DNA from: Streptomyces subrutilus
GTDB lineage: Bacteria; Actinomycetota; Actinomycetes; Streptomycetales; Streptomycetaceae
Assembly (NCBI RefSeq): GCF_008704535.1
Contig: NZ_CP023701.1
Location: 1,116,001-1,180,000, forward strand
Direction of reading: 5' to 3'
Length of the DNA: 64,000 bases
Shown here: positions 49,708-59,701 of the stretch, piece by piece
Position numbering within the stretch: position 1 is the stretch's first letter
Layout of the letters: each line of letters opens with the position of its first letter
Program-made: the position numbers and the translations under genes
The notes under the pieces: generated by a model
What the model was told of the DNA's origin: nothing
What the model saw: the letters and a program-made list of their open reading frames with translations, nothing else
The model's database searches: none

Positions 49708-49882
49708 CTCCCCACGGGACGCTCCCGACGGGGCCGGGTACGCCGCCGCGCGGGCGTCCCGGCCCCTCGCCGGCCCCGCGCCGGAGCCGGGCGGGGCCAC
49801 GTAAGGCCCAAGCCCGCCGGGGTGCGCCGCCACCTCCGGGTCCGTCCGTCGTTTGACCTCCGACCACCTGGAGGGAGATCCC

Positions 49883-51358
49883 GTGACGCGTACGAGGTCG
49901 GCCGTGCTGTCCGTGACGCTCCTGGCGGGCCTGCTGGGCGGTGCGGGCGCCCCGGCCGCGGCCGGAAGGGCCGCCGTCGGCGTCGACGGGCGGCCCGTAC
50001 ACGGCGCCGCCCCGGGCGGGATCGGACGGTGCGCGCGGACGGAGGCCTGCCACGTGACCACCGATCCGCCGGAGCGCAGTTCGGGCCTGTTCTCCAACGG
50101 GACGGCCACCGAGGCGGTCACGCCGGCGCTGGCGGCCGGCGCCTCGTACGTGCAGGGCGGCAACGTGCTGCGCCTGCCGTCGGGCCGGTGGCAGTACCTG
50201 CCCGCGGGAGCGACCCGCTCCGTGGTCGTCGACGCCGGTGACGCCGGCGCCCTGGCGCAGATCGCCGCCTCGCGCGCGTGGCTCGCGTCCGGCCGGGTCC
50301 CGGGCGCGCCCGGCGTCCGGCGCGAGGGCGCGGAGCGCGCCCTGCTGTCGATGCGCGCGCTGCTCCGGCCGAACGGCGCGTTCGCGGCGGCCTGGTATCC
50401 GTTCTGGGACTTCTCCTGGCCCCGCGACTCCAGTTTCGCGGCCGCCGCGTTCGCGCACACCGGCCACGACGAGGAGGCATACCGGATCCTCGGCCACAAC
50501 GCCCGGACCCAGCGCGCGGACGGCACCTGGGAGGCCCGCACCCGGCTCGACGCGTCCGGTCCTCCCGATGCCCGGCCGTGGCAGCTGGACGCCAACGGCT
50601 GGGTGCCCTGGGCCGCGTGGCAGTGGTACCGGACGGCGCCCGAGGCGGGACGCACCGCCCGGCTGGAGGCGCTGTACCCGATGCTGCGCAAGGCCGCCGA
50701 CTACGCGGCCGGCTCGCTCGACGCCGAGGGGCTGCCGCCCGCCTCGCCCGACTACTGGGAACTGCCCACCACCACGCCCAACATCGGCACCGCCGCCCCG
50801 CTGCTGGCCGGCCTCGACGCCGCCGCCGACCTCGCCCGCGACCTCGGGCGCTCCGCCGACGCCGCGCGGTGGTCGGACGCCGCGCGGCGGCTCTCCGCGG
50901 GCATCGCGGCCCGGTTCGCACCGCTCGGCTACCAGCGCACCCTCGACGGCCTGCACGGCCGCGACAGCGCGGCCGCCTTCATGGCGCCCCCCTTCAACAC
51001 CGCTCCCGCCGACCTGCCCGCGGCCCTCGACGACACCTACGGGGCGCTGCTGCGGCCCAACGGGGGGCTGGTCCCCGGCGACGATCCCGAGACCCGGTGG
51101 GGGGACATCACCTGGACGGCCTGCACGTCCTTCTTCGCCCTCGCCTGGTCCGGGCTGGGCGAGGAGCAGAAGGCGGGCGAGGTCGTCGACTGGGTCCTGT
51201 CCCGGCGCAACGTCCTCGGCGAACTGCCCGAAACGGTCACGGCCGACGGCCGTCCCAAAGCCGTCGTACCGCTGGGCTGGACCGACGCGATCGTCCTGAT
51301 GGCCCTGCTGGGCACCGACGGCGCACCCCTCCCCGTACCGCCGCCGCCCCGGCCCTGA
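49883..51358 (+). CDS. secreted GH15/six-hairpin glycosidase-like protein
   Basis: 491 residues; GTG 49883 after GGAGGGAGATC. Signal peptide ends near A-A-A-G. An N-terminal beta-rich part (residues about 45-150) is followed by an (alpha/alpha)6 domain with W-P-R-D-S-S-F, L-D-A-N-G-W, S-P-D-Y-W-E and the late G-W-T-D-A-I motif. These are GH15 glucoamylase-like landmarks, with Glu in D-Y-W-E a candidate acid. It would cleave glucosidic bonds of extracellular polysaccharides. Exact specificity is unknown. Confidence 0.85.
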   Translation: MTRTRSAVLSVTLLAGLLGGAGAPAAAGRAAVGVDGRPVHGAAPGGIGRCARTEACHVTTDPPERSSGLFSNGTATEAVTPALAAGASYVQGGNVLRLPSGRWQYLPAGATRSVVVDAGDAGALAQIAASRAWLASGRVPGAPGVRREGAERALLSMRALLRPNGAFAAAWYPFWDFSWPRDSSFAAAAFAHTGHDEEAYRILGHNARTQRADGTWEARTRLDASGPPDARPWQLDANGWVPWAAWQWYRTAPEAGRTARLEALYPMLRKAADYAAGSLDAEGLPPASPDYWELPTTTPNIGTAAPLLAGLDAAADLARDLGRSADAARWSDAARRLSAGIAARFAPLGYQRTLDGLHGRDSAAAFMAPPFNTAPADLPAALDDTYGALLRPNGGLVPGDDPETRWGDITWTACTSFFALAWSGLGEEQKAGEVVDWVLSRRNVLGELPETVTADGRPKAVVPLGWTDAIVLMALLGTDGAPLPVPPPPRP

Positions 51359-51384
51359 CGCGCCCGGGCGGCCGGCCGACGGTT

Positions 51385-51406
51385 CCTTCCACGGAATCGT
51401 GGAAGG
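51385..51406. terminator. hairpin after glycosidase gene
   Basis: Perfect stem CCTTCCACG / CGTGGAAGG with a GAAT loop, 27 bp after the stop; an operator for the next gene is the alternative. Confidence 0.5.
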
Positions 51407-51511
51407 GCCTGCCGCGGGGCGCCGGCGCCGCAACAATGTGTTGAAGATCGGTTCTGCTGCGTGACCGCGGCCCGCGGCCGCGCGCAGGACCGCCCGGCAT
51501 GAAGGAGAAGC

Positions 51512-52255
51512 GTGCACCCACCGCGCCCCCGCACCACCGCAGTCCGCGCCCTGGCCGTGGCCGGCTGCCTGGCCCTGACGGCCGCCCTGCCCGCCGCCTC
51601 GGCGCGGGCCGCCGCGGACGACGCCCCGCCCGCGGCCGTGGACTGGCGGGTCGGCCTCGCGGTGACCGCCGCCCACAACAAGGGTCAGTGCGACGAACTC
51701 GCCAGCCAGGCCTACGCCACCGCCGCGGCGTTGGAAGGGGCCTGGGTGATCCAGGACGACCACCTCCTGAAGTCCTTCAAGCCCCTGATCACGAACGCGG
51801 CGGGCGAGGACGTCTACACCAGCGTGTGCGGCGAGCCCCGGCCCCCGCTCGGCGCGGCCTTCCCGGCGGGCGCCTTCAAGGAATGGCGCCCCGTCGCCTC
51901 CGGGGACGAGGACGCCCTGCGCGCGGCCGTCGCCCGCGGCCCGGTCCGCACGAAGATCGACGCCTCGCACGCGAGCTTCGCGCTCTACGGCGCGGGCGTC
52001 TACGACGAGCCGCTGTGCTCGTCGACCGAGACGGACCACTGGGTCACCATCGTCGGCTACGGCACCACCCTCGGCGGCGAGAAGTACTGGACCGTCAAGA
52101 ACGACTACGGCACGCTCTGGGGCGAGCTCGGCTTCATCCGGATGTCCCGCGACCAGGACAACCAGTGCGGCATCGCCACCGCCGCCGAGGAACCGGTCCT
52201 CAACCCGGCTCCCTACACCGCGCCTTCGCAGAACCCCTGGCCGGTCTTCCCGTAG
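51512..52255 (+). CDS. secreted papain-fold (C1A-like) protein lacking the catalytic Cys
   Basis: 247 residues; GTG after GAAGGAGAAGC. Signal peptide (about 1-34). The mature part starts like mature papain (V-D-W-R-x-G-x-A-V-T), reaches N-K-G-Q-C (Cys60 aligns with papain Cys22) but continues [10 protein letters not shown] instead of G-S-C-W-A-F. The catalytic position is Ser65 if anchored on A-Y-A-T, or Leu63 by strict spacing, and oxyanion Gln19 is Lys. His ([11 protein letters not shown]) and Asn ([11 protein letters not shown]) are kept. There is no propeptide. It is probably a non-proteolytic binder or a Ser variant. Confidence 0.85.
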   Translation: MHPPRPRTTAVRALAVAGCLALTAALPAASARAAADDAPPAAVDWRVGLAVTAAHNKGQCDELASQAYATAAALEGAWVIQDDHLLKSFKPLITNAAGEDVYTSVCGEPRPPLGAAFPAGAFKEWRPVASGDEDALRAAVARGPVRTKIDASHASFALYGAGVYDEPLCSSTETDHWVTIVGYGTTLGGEKYWTVKNDYGTLWGELGFIRMSRDQDNQCGIATAAEEPVLNPAPYTAPSQNPWPVFP

Positions 52256-52307
52256 CGGCGGACCGACCGCCGGCCGGACGACGTACTCGAACAGGGAGGG
52301 GATACCC

Positions 52308-53492
<1,185 letters not shown>

Positions 53493-53501
53493 CACCCCGG
53501 A

Positions 53502-53530
53502 GTCCGGGGCCCCGCGGCGGGGTCCCGGAC
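53502..53530. terminator. bidirectional terminator
   Basis: GTCCGGGGCCCCG / CGGGGTCCCGGAC with a 3-nt loop and one mismatch, between the convergent tuf and glycosyltransferase genes. Confidence 0.8.
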
Positions 53531-53543
53531 GCCGGGAGGGGCG

Positions 53544-54662
53544 CTACCCGAGGGCTTCGAAGGAGGCGACGAGGCCGGCGGGGGAAGGCAGCGCGTCGAT
53601 GTCGGCCCGGGTGGCGGCGGCGGCCTTGCGCAGGGCGTCGTCGCCGAGCAGCCGGCCGAGCAGCGCGGCGTCCACGGCGTCGCCCTGCGCGCGGAGGGCG
53701 AAGCCCAGCTCGGTCGCGGCGGCGACGTTGATGAAGTGGTCGGCGCCCTGCGGGAGGATCAGCTGCGGGACGCCGCGGGCCGCGGCGGTGAGCATGGTGC
53801 CGGCGCCGCCGTGGTGCACGATCGCGTCGGCCGTGTCGAGCAGTTGGGCCAGCGGCACCCAGGGCAGCGGGCGTACGTTGGCGGGAAGGGTACCGAGCGG
53901 GCCCAGGTCGGTGTCGGCGACGGCGAGCAGGAACTCGGCGTCGACGGAGGCGGCCTCGGCGATCAGCCGGGCGACCGGGCCGACGCCCGTGTACGCGGTC
54001 ACCACCGTCCCGAGCGTGACCGCGATCCGGGGCCGGGCGCCACGGGCCAGCAGGTCGCCGGGCACGGTGCCGCCGCCGTTGTAGGGCACGTAGCGGACCC
54101 GCCAGCCGGTGCCGTCCCCGCCGAGGGGGGCCGGTACGACGTCGAGGACCGTGTGGGCGGCCGGGCCTTCGACCCCGCGGGCCCGGTACTCGCCGGCCAG
54201 CAGCGCGGCGAGCCGGTCGACCATGCCGGAGCCCGGCATCGGGCCGAAGTTGTGCACCACGGCGGGTATCCCGAGGGCTGCCGAGACCAGGGGTGCGGCG
54301 GCCTGGAAGGCGGCGTGGACGAGGACGTCCGGGCGCCAGGCGGTGGCGACGGCGAGGAGGTCGTCGATGGTGACCCGGCCGTGTTCGGCGAAGCCGGCCG
54401 CGGCCCGCTCCTCGGTGTCCTCCGGGCTGCTGCCGTCGGAGACGAACTGCGGTTCGGCGCCGTCCGAGGCGCGCCGGAAGGCCTCCGAGAGCGTCGACCC
54501 GTCGCCGATCCCGACGACGGGCAGGCCGGTCTGCCGCAACTGGTCGAGCGGGGCCGAACCGGCGAACAGCACCTGGTGTCCGGCGGCTTGGAGTGCCTGG
54601 GCGGTCGGCACCATCGGGAACAGGTGGCCCGCCGAAGCGGGGCCGGTGAAGAGGATGCGCAC
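53544..54662 (-). CDS. GT1-family glycosyltransferase (macrolide/antibiotic type)
   Basis: 372 residues. N-terminal acceptor domain starts M-R-I-L-F-T-G-P-A-S-A-G-H-L-F-P, the GT-B start with the conserved Gly-His. The C-terminal donor domain has the H-H-G-G-A-G-T motif followed by P-Q-L-I-L-P-Q-G-A-D-H, typical of natural-product GTs (OleD/DesVII group). ATG preceded by GAGGAG. It transfers a sugar from an NDP-sugar to a small molecule, possibly for inactivation or tailoring. No other biosynthetic genes adjoin it. Confidence 0.92.
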   Translation of the reverse strand: MRILFTGPASAGHLFPMVPTAQALQAAGHQVLFAGSAPLDQLRQTGLPVVGIGDGSTLSEAFRRASDGAEPQFVSDGSSPEDTEERAAAGFAEHGRVTIDDLLAVATAWRPDVLVHAAFQAAAPLVSAALGIPAVVHNFGPMPGSGMVDRLAALLAGEYRARGVEGPAAHTVLDVVPAPLGGDGTGWRVRYVPYNGGGTVPGDLLARGARPRIAVTLGTVVTAYTGVGPVARLIAEAASVDAEFLLAVADTDLGPLGTLPANVRPLPWVPLAQLLDTADAIVHHGGAGTMLTAAARGVPQLILPQGADHFINVAAATELGFALRAQGDAVDAALLGRLLGDDALRKAAAATRADIDALPSPAGLVASFEALG

Positions 54663-54809
54663 GGCGTTACTCCTCGGGTGGAGCTCCTTGATTCCTCTGA
54701 CAAAGCGTCGAACATACCGGCCGCCGCATCCATTTCTATCGAGATGGACGAGTTTCAGCCGATCCCGAGAGCCGGACCCCGCGGCCCGTCGGATGCGCCC
54801 CGGCGCCCG

Positions 54810-56087
54810 TCAGAGAGCGCTCGGGGCCGGATGCGGAGCCGGCTCGGCGGGGTGCGCCGCCGCGCGGCGGGGCAGCAGCAGCGGGGTGGCCAGCAGGAGC
54901 ACGCCGGCCAGGCCGATGGCCGTACGCGGACCGAGCAGGCCGCCCAGTACGCCCCAGACGGCCGTCAGGAGCGCGGTCGAGGCCTTGGACGTGACGGCCC
55001 AGGCGGACAGGGTGCGGGCGACCCGGTCCGTCGCGGTGCGCTCCAGGCGGTAGGTGGCGCAGACGGGGTTGAAGACGCCGCAGCAGAAGATCAGCCCGAG
55101 CTCGACGCCGATCACCAGCAGCAGTCCGCCGGTGCCCGGCCCGAGGAAGGCCAGGCCGACGGGCCAGAGCGCGCGCAGCGTCCCCGACGCGACCAGCACC
55201 CGGTGCTGTCCGAACCGGGCGGCGAGCGGTCGGGCCAGCCGCGAACCGAGCAGGCCGCCGACCGCGGGCGCGGCGAAGGCGAGGCCGTACTGCCAGGGCG
55301 CGAACCCGAGGCGGCCGAGCATCAGGACGGCCAGCAGCGGCTGGGTGGCCATGACCAGCCCGTTGAACAGGGCCGTGTTGAAGAACAGCGGCCGCAGCAC
55401 GGCGTCGGCGAGCAGGTACCGCCAGCCGTCGAGCAGGTCCCCGGCCCGCATGCGGGCGGCGTCCCGGCGCTCGGGCGGCGGCTCGTGCCCGGCGCCCATC
55501 GCGCGCAGGCCCGCCGCCGAGAGGAGGTAGCTGACCGCGTCGGCCACCACGGTCGCCACCGGGCCGAGGAGCCCGACGAGCGCACCGCCCAGCGGCGGGC
55601 CGATGATCGTGGTCGTCCAGGCCGTGGACTCGAAACGGGCGTTGGCGAGGAGCAGCTCCTCCGGCGCCAGCAGCGTCTTCAGGTACGCGCCGGAGGCGGC
55701 GCGGAAGCCGATGTCGGCCGCCGCGACGACGATCGACACCAGCAGGAGCTGGGTGAAGGTGAGCGCGTCGCACGCGAACGCGGCGGGGACCGTCAGCAGC
55801 GCCCCGCACCGCACCAGGTCCATCGTGATCAGCACCGGCCGTTTGCGGCGGAACTCCACCCACGGGCCGAGCGGCAGCGCGACGACCGCGCCCACCGCGG
55901 CCCCGGCGGAGGAGAGGGCGGCGACCTCGGCCGGCCCGGCGTGCAGCACCTGGACGGCGATCAGGGGGAACGCGCCGAAGGCGAGCCAGGTGCCGAGCGC
56001 GCTCGTCGCGTACGCACCCCAGAGCCACCCGAACGGCCGTCCCGACCGGTGCCCGAGCCGCCGTCCCTTCCGGTGCCCGCTCCGCAT
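54810..56087 (-). CDS. MFS exporter (DHA3/macrolide-efflux type)
   Basis: 425 residues from ATG 56085-56087, 7 nt after GGAGGG; a GTG two codons earlier is possible. Twelve transmembrane helices, starting L-W-G-A-Y-A-T-S-A-L-G-T-W and with a DHA3-like R-R-K-R-P-V-L loop after TM2. Probably extrudes a drug-like compound. Same strand as and upstream of the glycosyltransferase gene (147-bp gap). Confidence 0.9.
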   Translation of the reverse strand: MRSGHRKGRRLGHRSGRPFGWLWGAYATSALGTWLAFGAFPLIAVQVLHAGPAEVAALSSAGAAVGAVVALPLGPWVEFRRKRPVLITMDLVRCGALLTVPAAFACDALTFTQLLLVSIVVAAADIGFRAASGAYLKTLLAPEELLLANARFESTAWTTTIIGPPLGGALVGLLGPVATVVADAVSYLLSAAGLRAMGAGHEPPPERRDAARMRAGDLLDGWRYLLADAVLRPLFFNTALFNGLVMATQPLLAVLMLGRLGFAPWQYGLAFAAPAVGGLLGSRLARPLAARFGQHRVLVASGTLRALWPVGLAFLGPGTGGLLLVIGVELGLIFCCGVFNPVCATYRLERTATDRVARTLSAWAVTSKASTALLTAVWGVLGGLLGPRTAIGLAGVLLLATPLLLPRRAAAHPAEPAPHPAPSAL

Positions 56088-56192
56088 GCCCACGCCCTCC
56101 GGCCCTCCCGTGCCCGTACAACCGATCCGCGATCGGGAGCATCAAAGCGAGCGGCTCGCACCGGGGTCAAACAACCTCCGGACCGCTCAGCC

Positions 56193-56207
56193 ACAACCAC
56201 TGGTTGT
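56193..56207. promoter_or_regulatory. perfect inverted repeat, LysR operator
   Basis: ACAACCA-C-TGGTTGT between the divergent MFS and LysR genes. TAGCAT follows a few bases later, 6 nt before the LysR ATG (leaderless promoter). The position fits a LysR site controlling both genes. Confidence 0.65.
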
Positions 56208-56224
56208 ACGTCTAGCATGGCGGC

Positions 56225-57166
56225 ATGGACCTCGACACCGTCCGGACGTTCGTCGCCGCCGCCGACGCGGGGCGCTTCCAGGAGGCCGCCGCCGAGCTGG
56301 CGGTGACCCAGCAGGCCGTCTCCAAGCGCATCGCCGCGCTGGAGCGGAGCCTCGGCGTACGGCTGTTCACCCGCACCGCGCGCGGCGCCGAGCTCACCAT
56401 CGACGGGCAGGCCTTCCTGCCCCACGCACGGGAGCTGCTGCGCGTCGCCGAGCGCGCGGCCGCGTCCGTGCGCAGCGGCCGCCGTCCGCTGCGCGTCGAC
56501 GTGATCGCCTCGCGCGGCGCGGCGTCGGGCCTGATGCGCGGCTTCCACCGCGCGCACCCCGAGGTCGACCTCGACGTGGTGATGCTGTTCGAGATCGAGG
56601 CGGCCGTCGCCGCCGTCCGGTCCGGGGCGATCGACGCGTCCTTCCGCGCCGTCGCCGTCCCCGGCCGTCCCCTTCCCCCGGACATCGAGTCGGTCCGGGT
56701 GCTCGACGAACCCCTCCAGCTCCTCACCGGCCCCGCCCACGCGCTGGCTGCCGCCCGGTCGGTGCCCCTGGCCCGGCTCGCCGGGCACCGGATCTGGATG
56801 CCCGGCATCGTTCCCGGCACCGAGTGGGCCGCCTACTACGCGGACCTCGTCGCCGAGTTCGGCCTCACCATCGAGGCGACCGGCCCCAACTTCGGTTCCG
56901 ACGCGCTGCTCGACACCATCGCCGACACCCCGGCCCTGGCCACCTTCACGGGCGGCCACACCCGCCTGGTCTGGCCCGACGGCCACGGACTGCGCCGCAT
57001 CCCGGTGACCGACCCGACGCCCGTGTACCCGCACTCGCTCCTCTGGCACCGCGACAACCCGCACCCGGCGCTGACCACCCTGCGCGCCCACCTCGCGGCG
57101 ACGGCGACGGGCCACGACGCCGCCGGTACCTGGAGCCCGGCCTGGGTGACCGGCGACGCCGCCTGA
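56225..57166 (+). CDS. LysR-family transcriptional regulator
   Basis: 313 residues. HTH: M-D-L-D-T-V-R-T-F-V...A-A-A-E-L-A-V-T-Q-Q-A-V-S-K-R-I-A-A-L-E, then a two-lobed effector domain (R-P-L-R-V-D-V-I at about 88, ending L-L-W-H-R-D-N-P-H). Divergent from the MFS exporter, whose expression it probably controls. The A of the ATG is 7 nt after TAGCAT. Confidence 0.94.
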   Translation: MDLDTVRTFVAAADAGRFQEAAAELAVTQQAVSKRIAALERSLGVRLFTRTARGAELTIDGQAFLPHARELLRVAERAAASVRSGRRPLRVDVIASRGAASGLMRGFHRAHPEVDLDVVMLFEIEAAVAAVRSGAIDASFRAVAVPGRPLPPDIESVRVLDEPLQLLTGPAHALAAARSVPLARLAGHRIWMPGIVPGTEWAAYYADLVAEFGLTIEATGPNFGSDALLDTIADTPALATFTGGHTRLVWPDGHGLRRIPVTDPTPVYPHSLLWHRDNPHPALTTLRAHLAATATGHDAAGTWSPAWVTGDAA

Positions 57167-57297
57167 CGCGCGCCCCCGCCGGGCCCGCGAGGGCGAGGGG
57201 ACCGAATGGCGCAGTGCGAGCCGGTGTCGGCCGCGGTGGGGGCGAATCACCGGGGAGATCCTTGAGACCGGTCCTTTCCGCATGATCACCTCGCCTC

Positions 57298-58527
57298 GTG
57301 AACACACGCATCAAGATCGCGCTCACGACCGCCGTCACCGCGGCCGCCGCCCTCACCGGCCCCCTCGCCGCCGGCCCGGCCGACGCCTCCGCCACGCCGA
57401 AAACAGAACCCGCGCCGCTGATCCGCGCGGCCAAACCGGTTCCCGGCAAGTACATCGTCACCCTCGACGAGCTCGTCGACCCGGCCGCGGCCGCGGCCGC
57501 CCTCGGGCTGAAGCCCGCCTTCCTCTACAGCAGGGCCCTCAACGGCTTCGCCGTCCCCCTCACCCCGCTCCAGCTGACGGCCGTCCGCAACGCTCCCGGC
57601 GTGAAGACGGTGGAGGAGGACGCGAAGATCTCCGCTCCGGCGACGGCGACGGCGACGGCGGCCGGCTCGGCCCCGTCCGCCGCCCGCGGCCCGGCCCCCA
57701 CCTGGGGCCTGGACCGCATCGACCAGCGCGACCTACCGCTCGACGGCACCTTCACCACCGCGGGCGACGGCGCAGGGGTCACCGCCTACATCCTCGACAC
57801 CGGCATCGACTACGGGCACGCCGAGTTCGGCGGCCCCGACAGCAGCCGCGCCTCGTTCGGCTTCGACGCCGTCGGCGACGGACGCCAGGGCACGGACTGC
57901 AACGGCCACGGCACCCATGTCGCCGGTACGGTCGCGGGCCGGACCTACGGCGTCGCCCGGAAGGCCGGCCTCGTCAGCGTCCGCGTCCTGAACTGCGAGG
58001 GCCAGGGCGAGTACTCCGGGATGATCGCTGGCCTGGACTGGGTGGCGAAGAACGCCGTGCAGCCCGCCGTCCTCAACGGTTCCCTCGGCGGCGACAAGTC
58101 CACGGCCCTCGACAACGCCGTGACCGCCCTGTCCGACGCGGGCGTCCTGCCGGTCCTCGCCGCCGGCAACGACGCCAAGGACGCCTGCGGCGTGTCCCCC
58201 GCATCCGCCGACCGGGTCCTGACCGTCGCCGCCGCCGACCGGTACGACGAGGAGACCGACTTCTCCAACTGGGGCCCCTGCGTGAGCCTCTACGCCCCCG
58301 GCGAGGACGTCCTCTCCGCGAAGCTCGGCGGCGGGTCCGTCTCCCTGAGCGGCACCTCGATGGCCGCCCCCCACGCCACCGGGGTCGCCGTCCTCTACAA
58401 GCAGGCCCACCCCGCGGCCGACTCCGCCGAGGTCGCCGCGTGGATCGACGAGCAGTCCACCAAGGACGTCCTGAAGAGCGTCGGCAAGGGCACCGCCAAC
58501 CACCTCCTCTTCACCGACGGCCTTTAG
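57298..58527 (+). CDS. secreted subtilisin-like serine protease (S8A)
   Basis: 409 residues; GTG start (M-N-T-R-I-K) with a signal peptide of about 30 residues. An I9 propeptide (P-G-K-Y-I-V-T-L...E-E-D) covers about 50-110 and the S8 catalytic domain about 135-405: Asp in I-L-D-T-G-I-D (about 167), His in G-H-G-T-H-V-A-G (about 204), oxyanion Asn in A-A-G-N-D, Ser in S-G-T-S-M-A-A-P-H-A-T-G (about 353). A complete streptomycete extracellular proteinase K-like enzyme without C-terminal binding domains. Confidence 0.95.
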   Translation: MNTRIKIALTTAVTAAAALTGPLAAGPADASATPKTEPAPLIRAAKPVPGKYIVTLDELVDPAAAAAALGLKPAFLYSRALNGFAVPLTPLQLTAVRNAPGVKTVEEDAKISAPATATATAAGSAPSAARGPAPTWGLDRIDQRDLPLDGTFTTAGDGAGVTAYILDTGIDYGHAEFGGPDSSRASFGFDAVGDGRQGTDCNGHGTHVAGTVAGRTYGVARKAGLVSVRVLNCEGQGEYSGMIAGLDWVAKNAVQPAVLNGSLGGDKSTALDNAVTALSDAGVLPVLAAGNDAKDACGVSPASADRVLTVAAADRYDEETDFSNWGPCVSLYAPGEDVLSAKLGGGSVSLSGTSMAAPHATGVAVLYKQAHPAADSAEVAAWIDEQSTKDVLKSVGKGTANHLLFTDGL

Positions 58528-58531
58528 GCGT

Positions 58532-59701
58532 TCACGGTCCGTCCGGCCCGCTGCCCCATGCGGCGGCCGTGGCGGCGTCCGTCGCGTGGTCGGCGCGCTC
58601 GGTGCGGGTCTGGCCGGTGGCCGCGGCGAGGGTGCGGCAGGCGCGGGCGAAGTGCGCGGCCGCCTCCGGCCCGGCACCCGGTTCGAGGGAGGCCCGCTGA
58701 ACGGTGAGGGCGCCGTCGCGGCGCGCGAAGTCGGCGCGGCCGATCAGCCGGCCGTCGGCGAGGAGCGGGCAGACGTAGTAGCCGTGCCGGCGGAGGGCCG
58801 GCGGCTTGTACGCCTCGAAGACCTGGGTGAAGCCGAACAGGCGCTGCACGCGCGGCCGGTACCACACCAGGTTGTCGAACGGCCCGAGGAACACCGGCGC
58901 GCGGCGGGGCCCGGCGGGCTCGGCGAGCGCCCTCGGGTCGGCCCAGGCCGGCCCCCAGCCCTCGACCCGTACGGCGGTGAGCCGGGTGTCGGGCAGGATG
59001 CGCGCGGCGACCGGGACGGGGACGCGGAGGTAGTCGGCGAGGTCGTCCGTCGTGGCGACGCCGAGCGCGGCCCCGGCGTGGCCCAGGAGCCGGGTCAGGC
59101 ACGCGTCGTCGGAGTGCGCGTCGCTCAGGGAGGCGGCCGGGACGCAGCGTTCGGCGAGGTCGAAGAGGCGCTGGCCGCCGGTACGGCGGGTGCAGGCGAG
59201 TTCGCCGGACCAGACGAGGAACTCCACGGCGGTCTTGGTCGGGCTCCAGTCCCAGCCGGCGCCCGGCTCGGCCCCTTCGCGCAGCCGGCGCAGGGGCAGC
59301 GGTCCGTCGCGTTCGATGCGGGCGAAGAGTGCGGCGCGGACCTCCTGGCCGGGGTACCGGGGGCGGCGGCGGGTGGCACGGCGGCGGAAGGCCCACAGGG
59401 GCCAGTCGGCGAGCGGGACGAGGGCCAGCGCGTGGGCGGGGTAGTCGAACGCGAGCGGCTCGGGGCCGTGGTGGAGGGCGCCGTCGACGTCCACGGTGGT
59501 CGCGCCCGGTACGCGTGCGCTCAGGGTGAGCTGGTGGGCGCGGGCCAGGGTGCTGATGCCGTCGAGCTGGACGGCGCGCAGACGGGCGAGGGCCGCGGCC
59601 ACGTCGGGGAAGCCGTCGGCGGGGAGGGCGGCGGCGACGGCGATGTCCCGGGCCTCGGCCAGGGACAGTTCGGTCGCGGGGGGCGGCGTCGGGGCGGTCA
59701 C
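58532..59701 (-). CDS. AlkZ/YcaQ-type winged-helix DNA glycosylase family protein
   Basis: 389 residues; GTG overlaps the stop of the MFS gene (GTGA). HTH_42/YcaQ family: L-x-R-L-R-A-V-Q-L-D-G-I-S near residue 45 (the Q-phi-[QD] catalytic-type motif in its Q-L-D form), central winged helices (R-R-R-P-R-Y-P-G) and a late L-G-P-F-D-N-L-V-W-Y-R-P-R block. AlkZ-type glycosylases unhook interstrand crosslinks or excise bulky alkyl adducts. In natural-product clusters they provide self-resistance, which may matter here. Confidence 0.88.
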   Translation of the reverse strand: MTAPTPPPATELSLAEARDIAVAAALPADGFPDVAAALARLRAVQLDGISTLARAHQLTLSARVPGATTVDVDGALHHGPEPLAFDYPAHALALVPLADWPLWAFRRRATRRRPRYPGQEVRAALFARIERDGPLPLRRLREGAEPGAGWDWSPTKTAVEFLVWSGELACTRRTGGQRLFDLAERCVPAASLSDAHSDDACLTRLLGHAGAALGVATTDDLADYLRVPVPVAARILPDTRLTAVRVEGWGPAWADPRALAEPAGPRRAPVFLGPFDNLVWYRPRVQRLFGFTQVFEAYKPPALRRHGYYVCPLLADGRLIGRADFARRDGALTVQRASLEPGAGPEAAAHFARACRTLAAATGQTRTERADHATDAATAAAWGSGPDGP

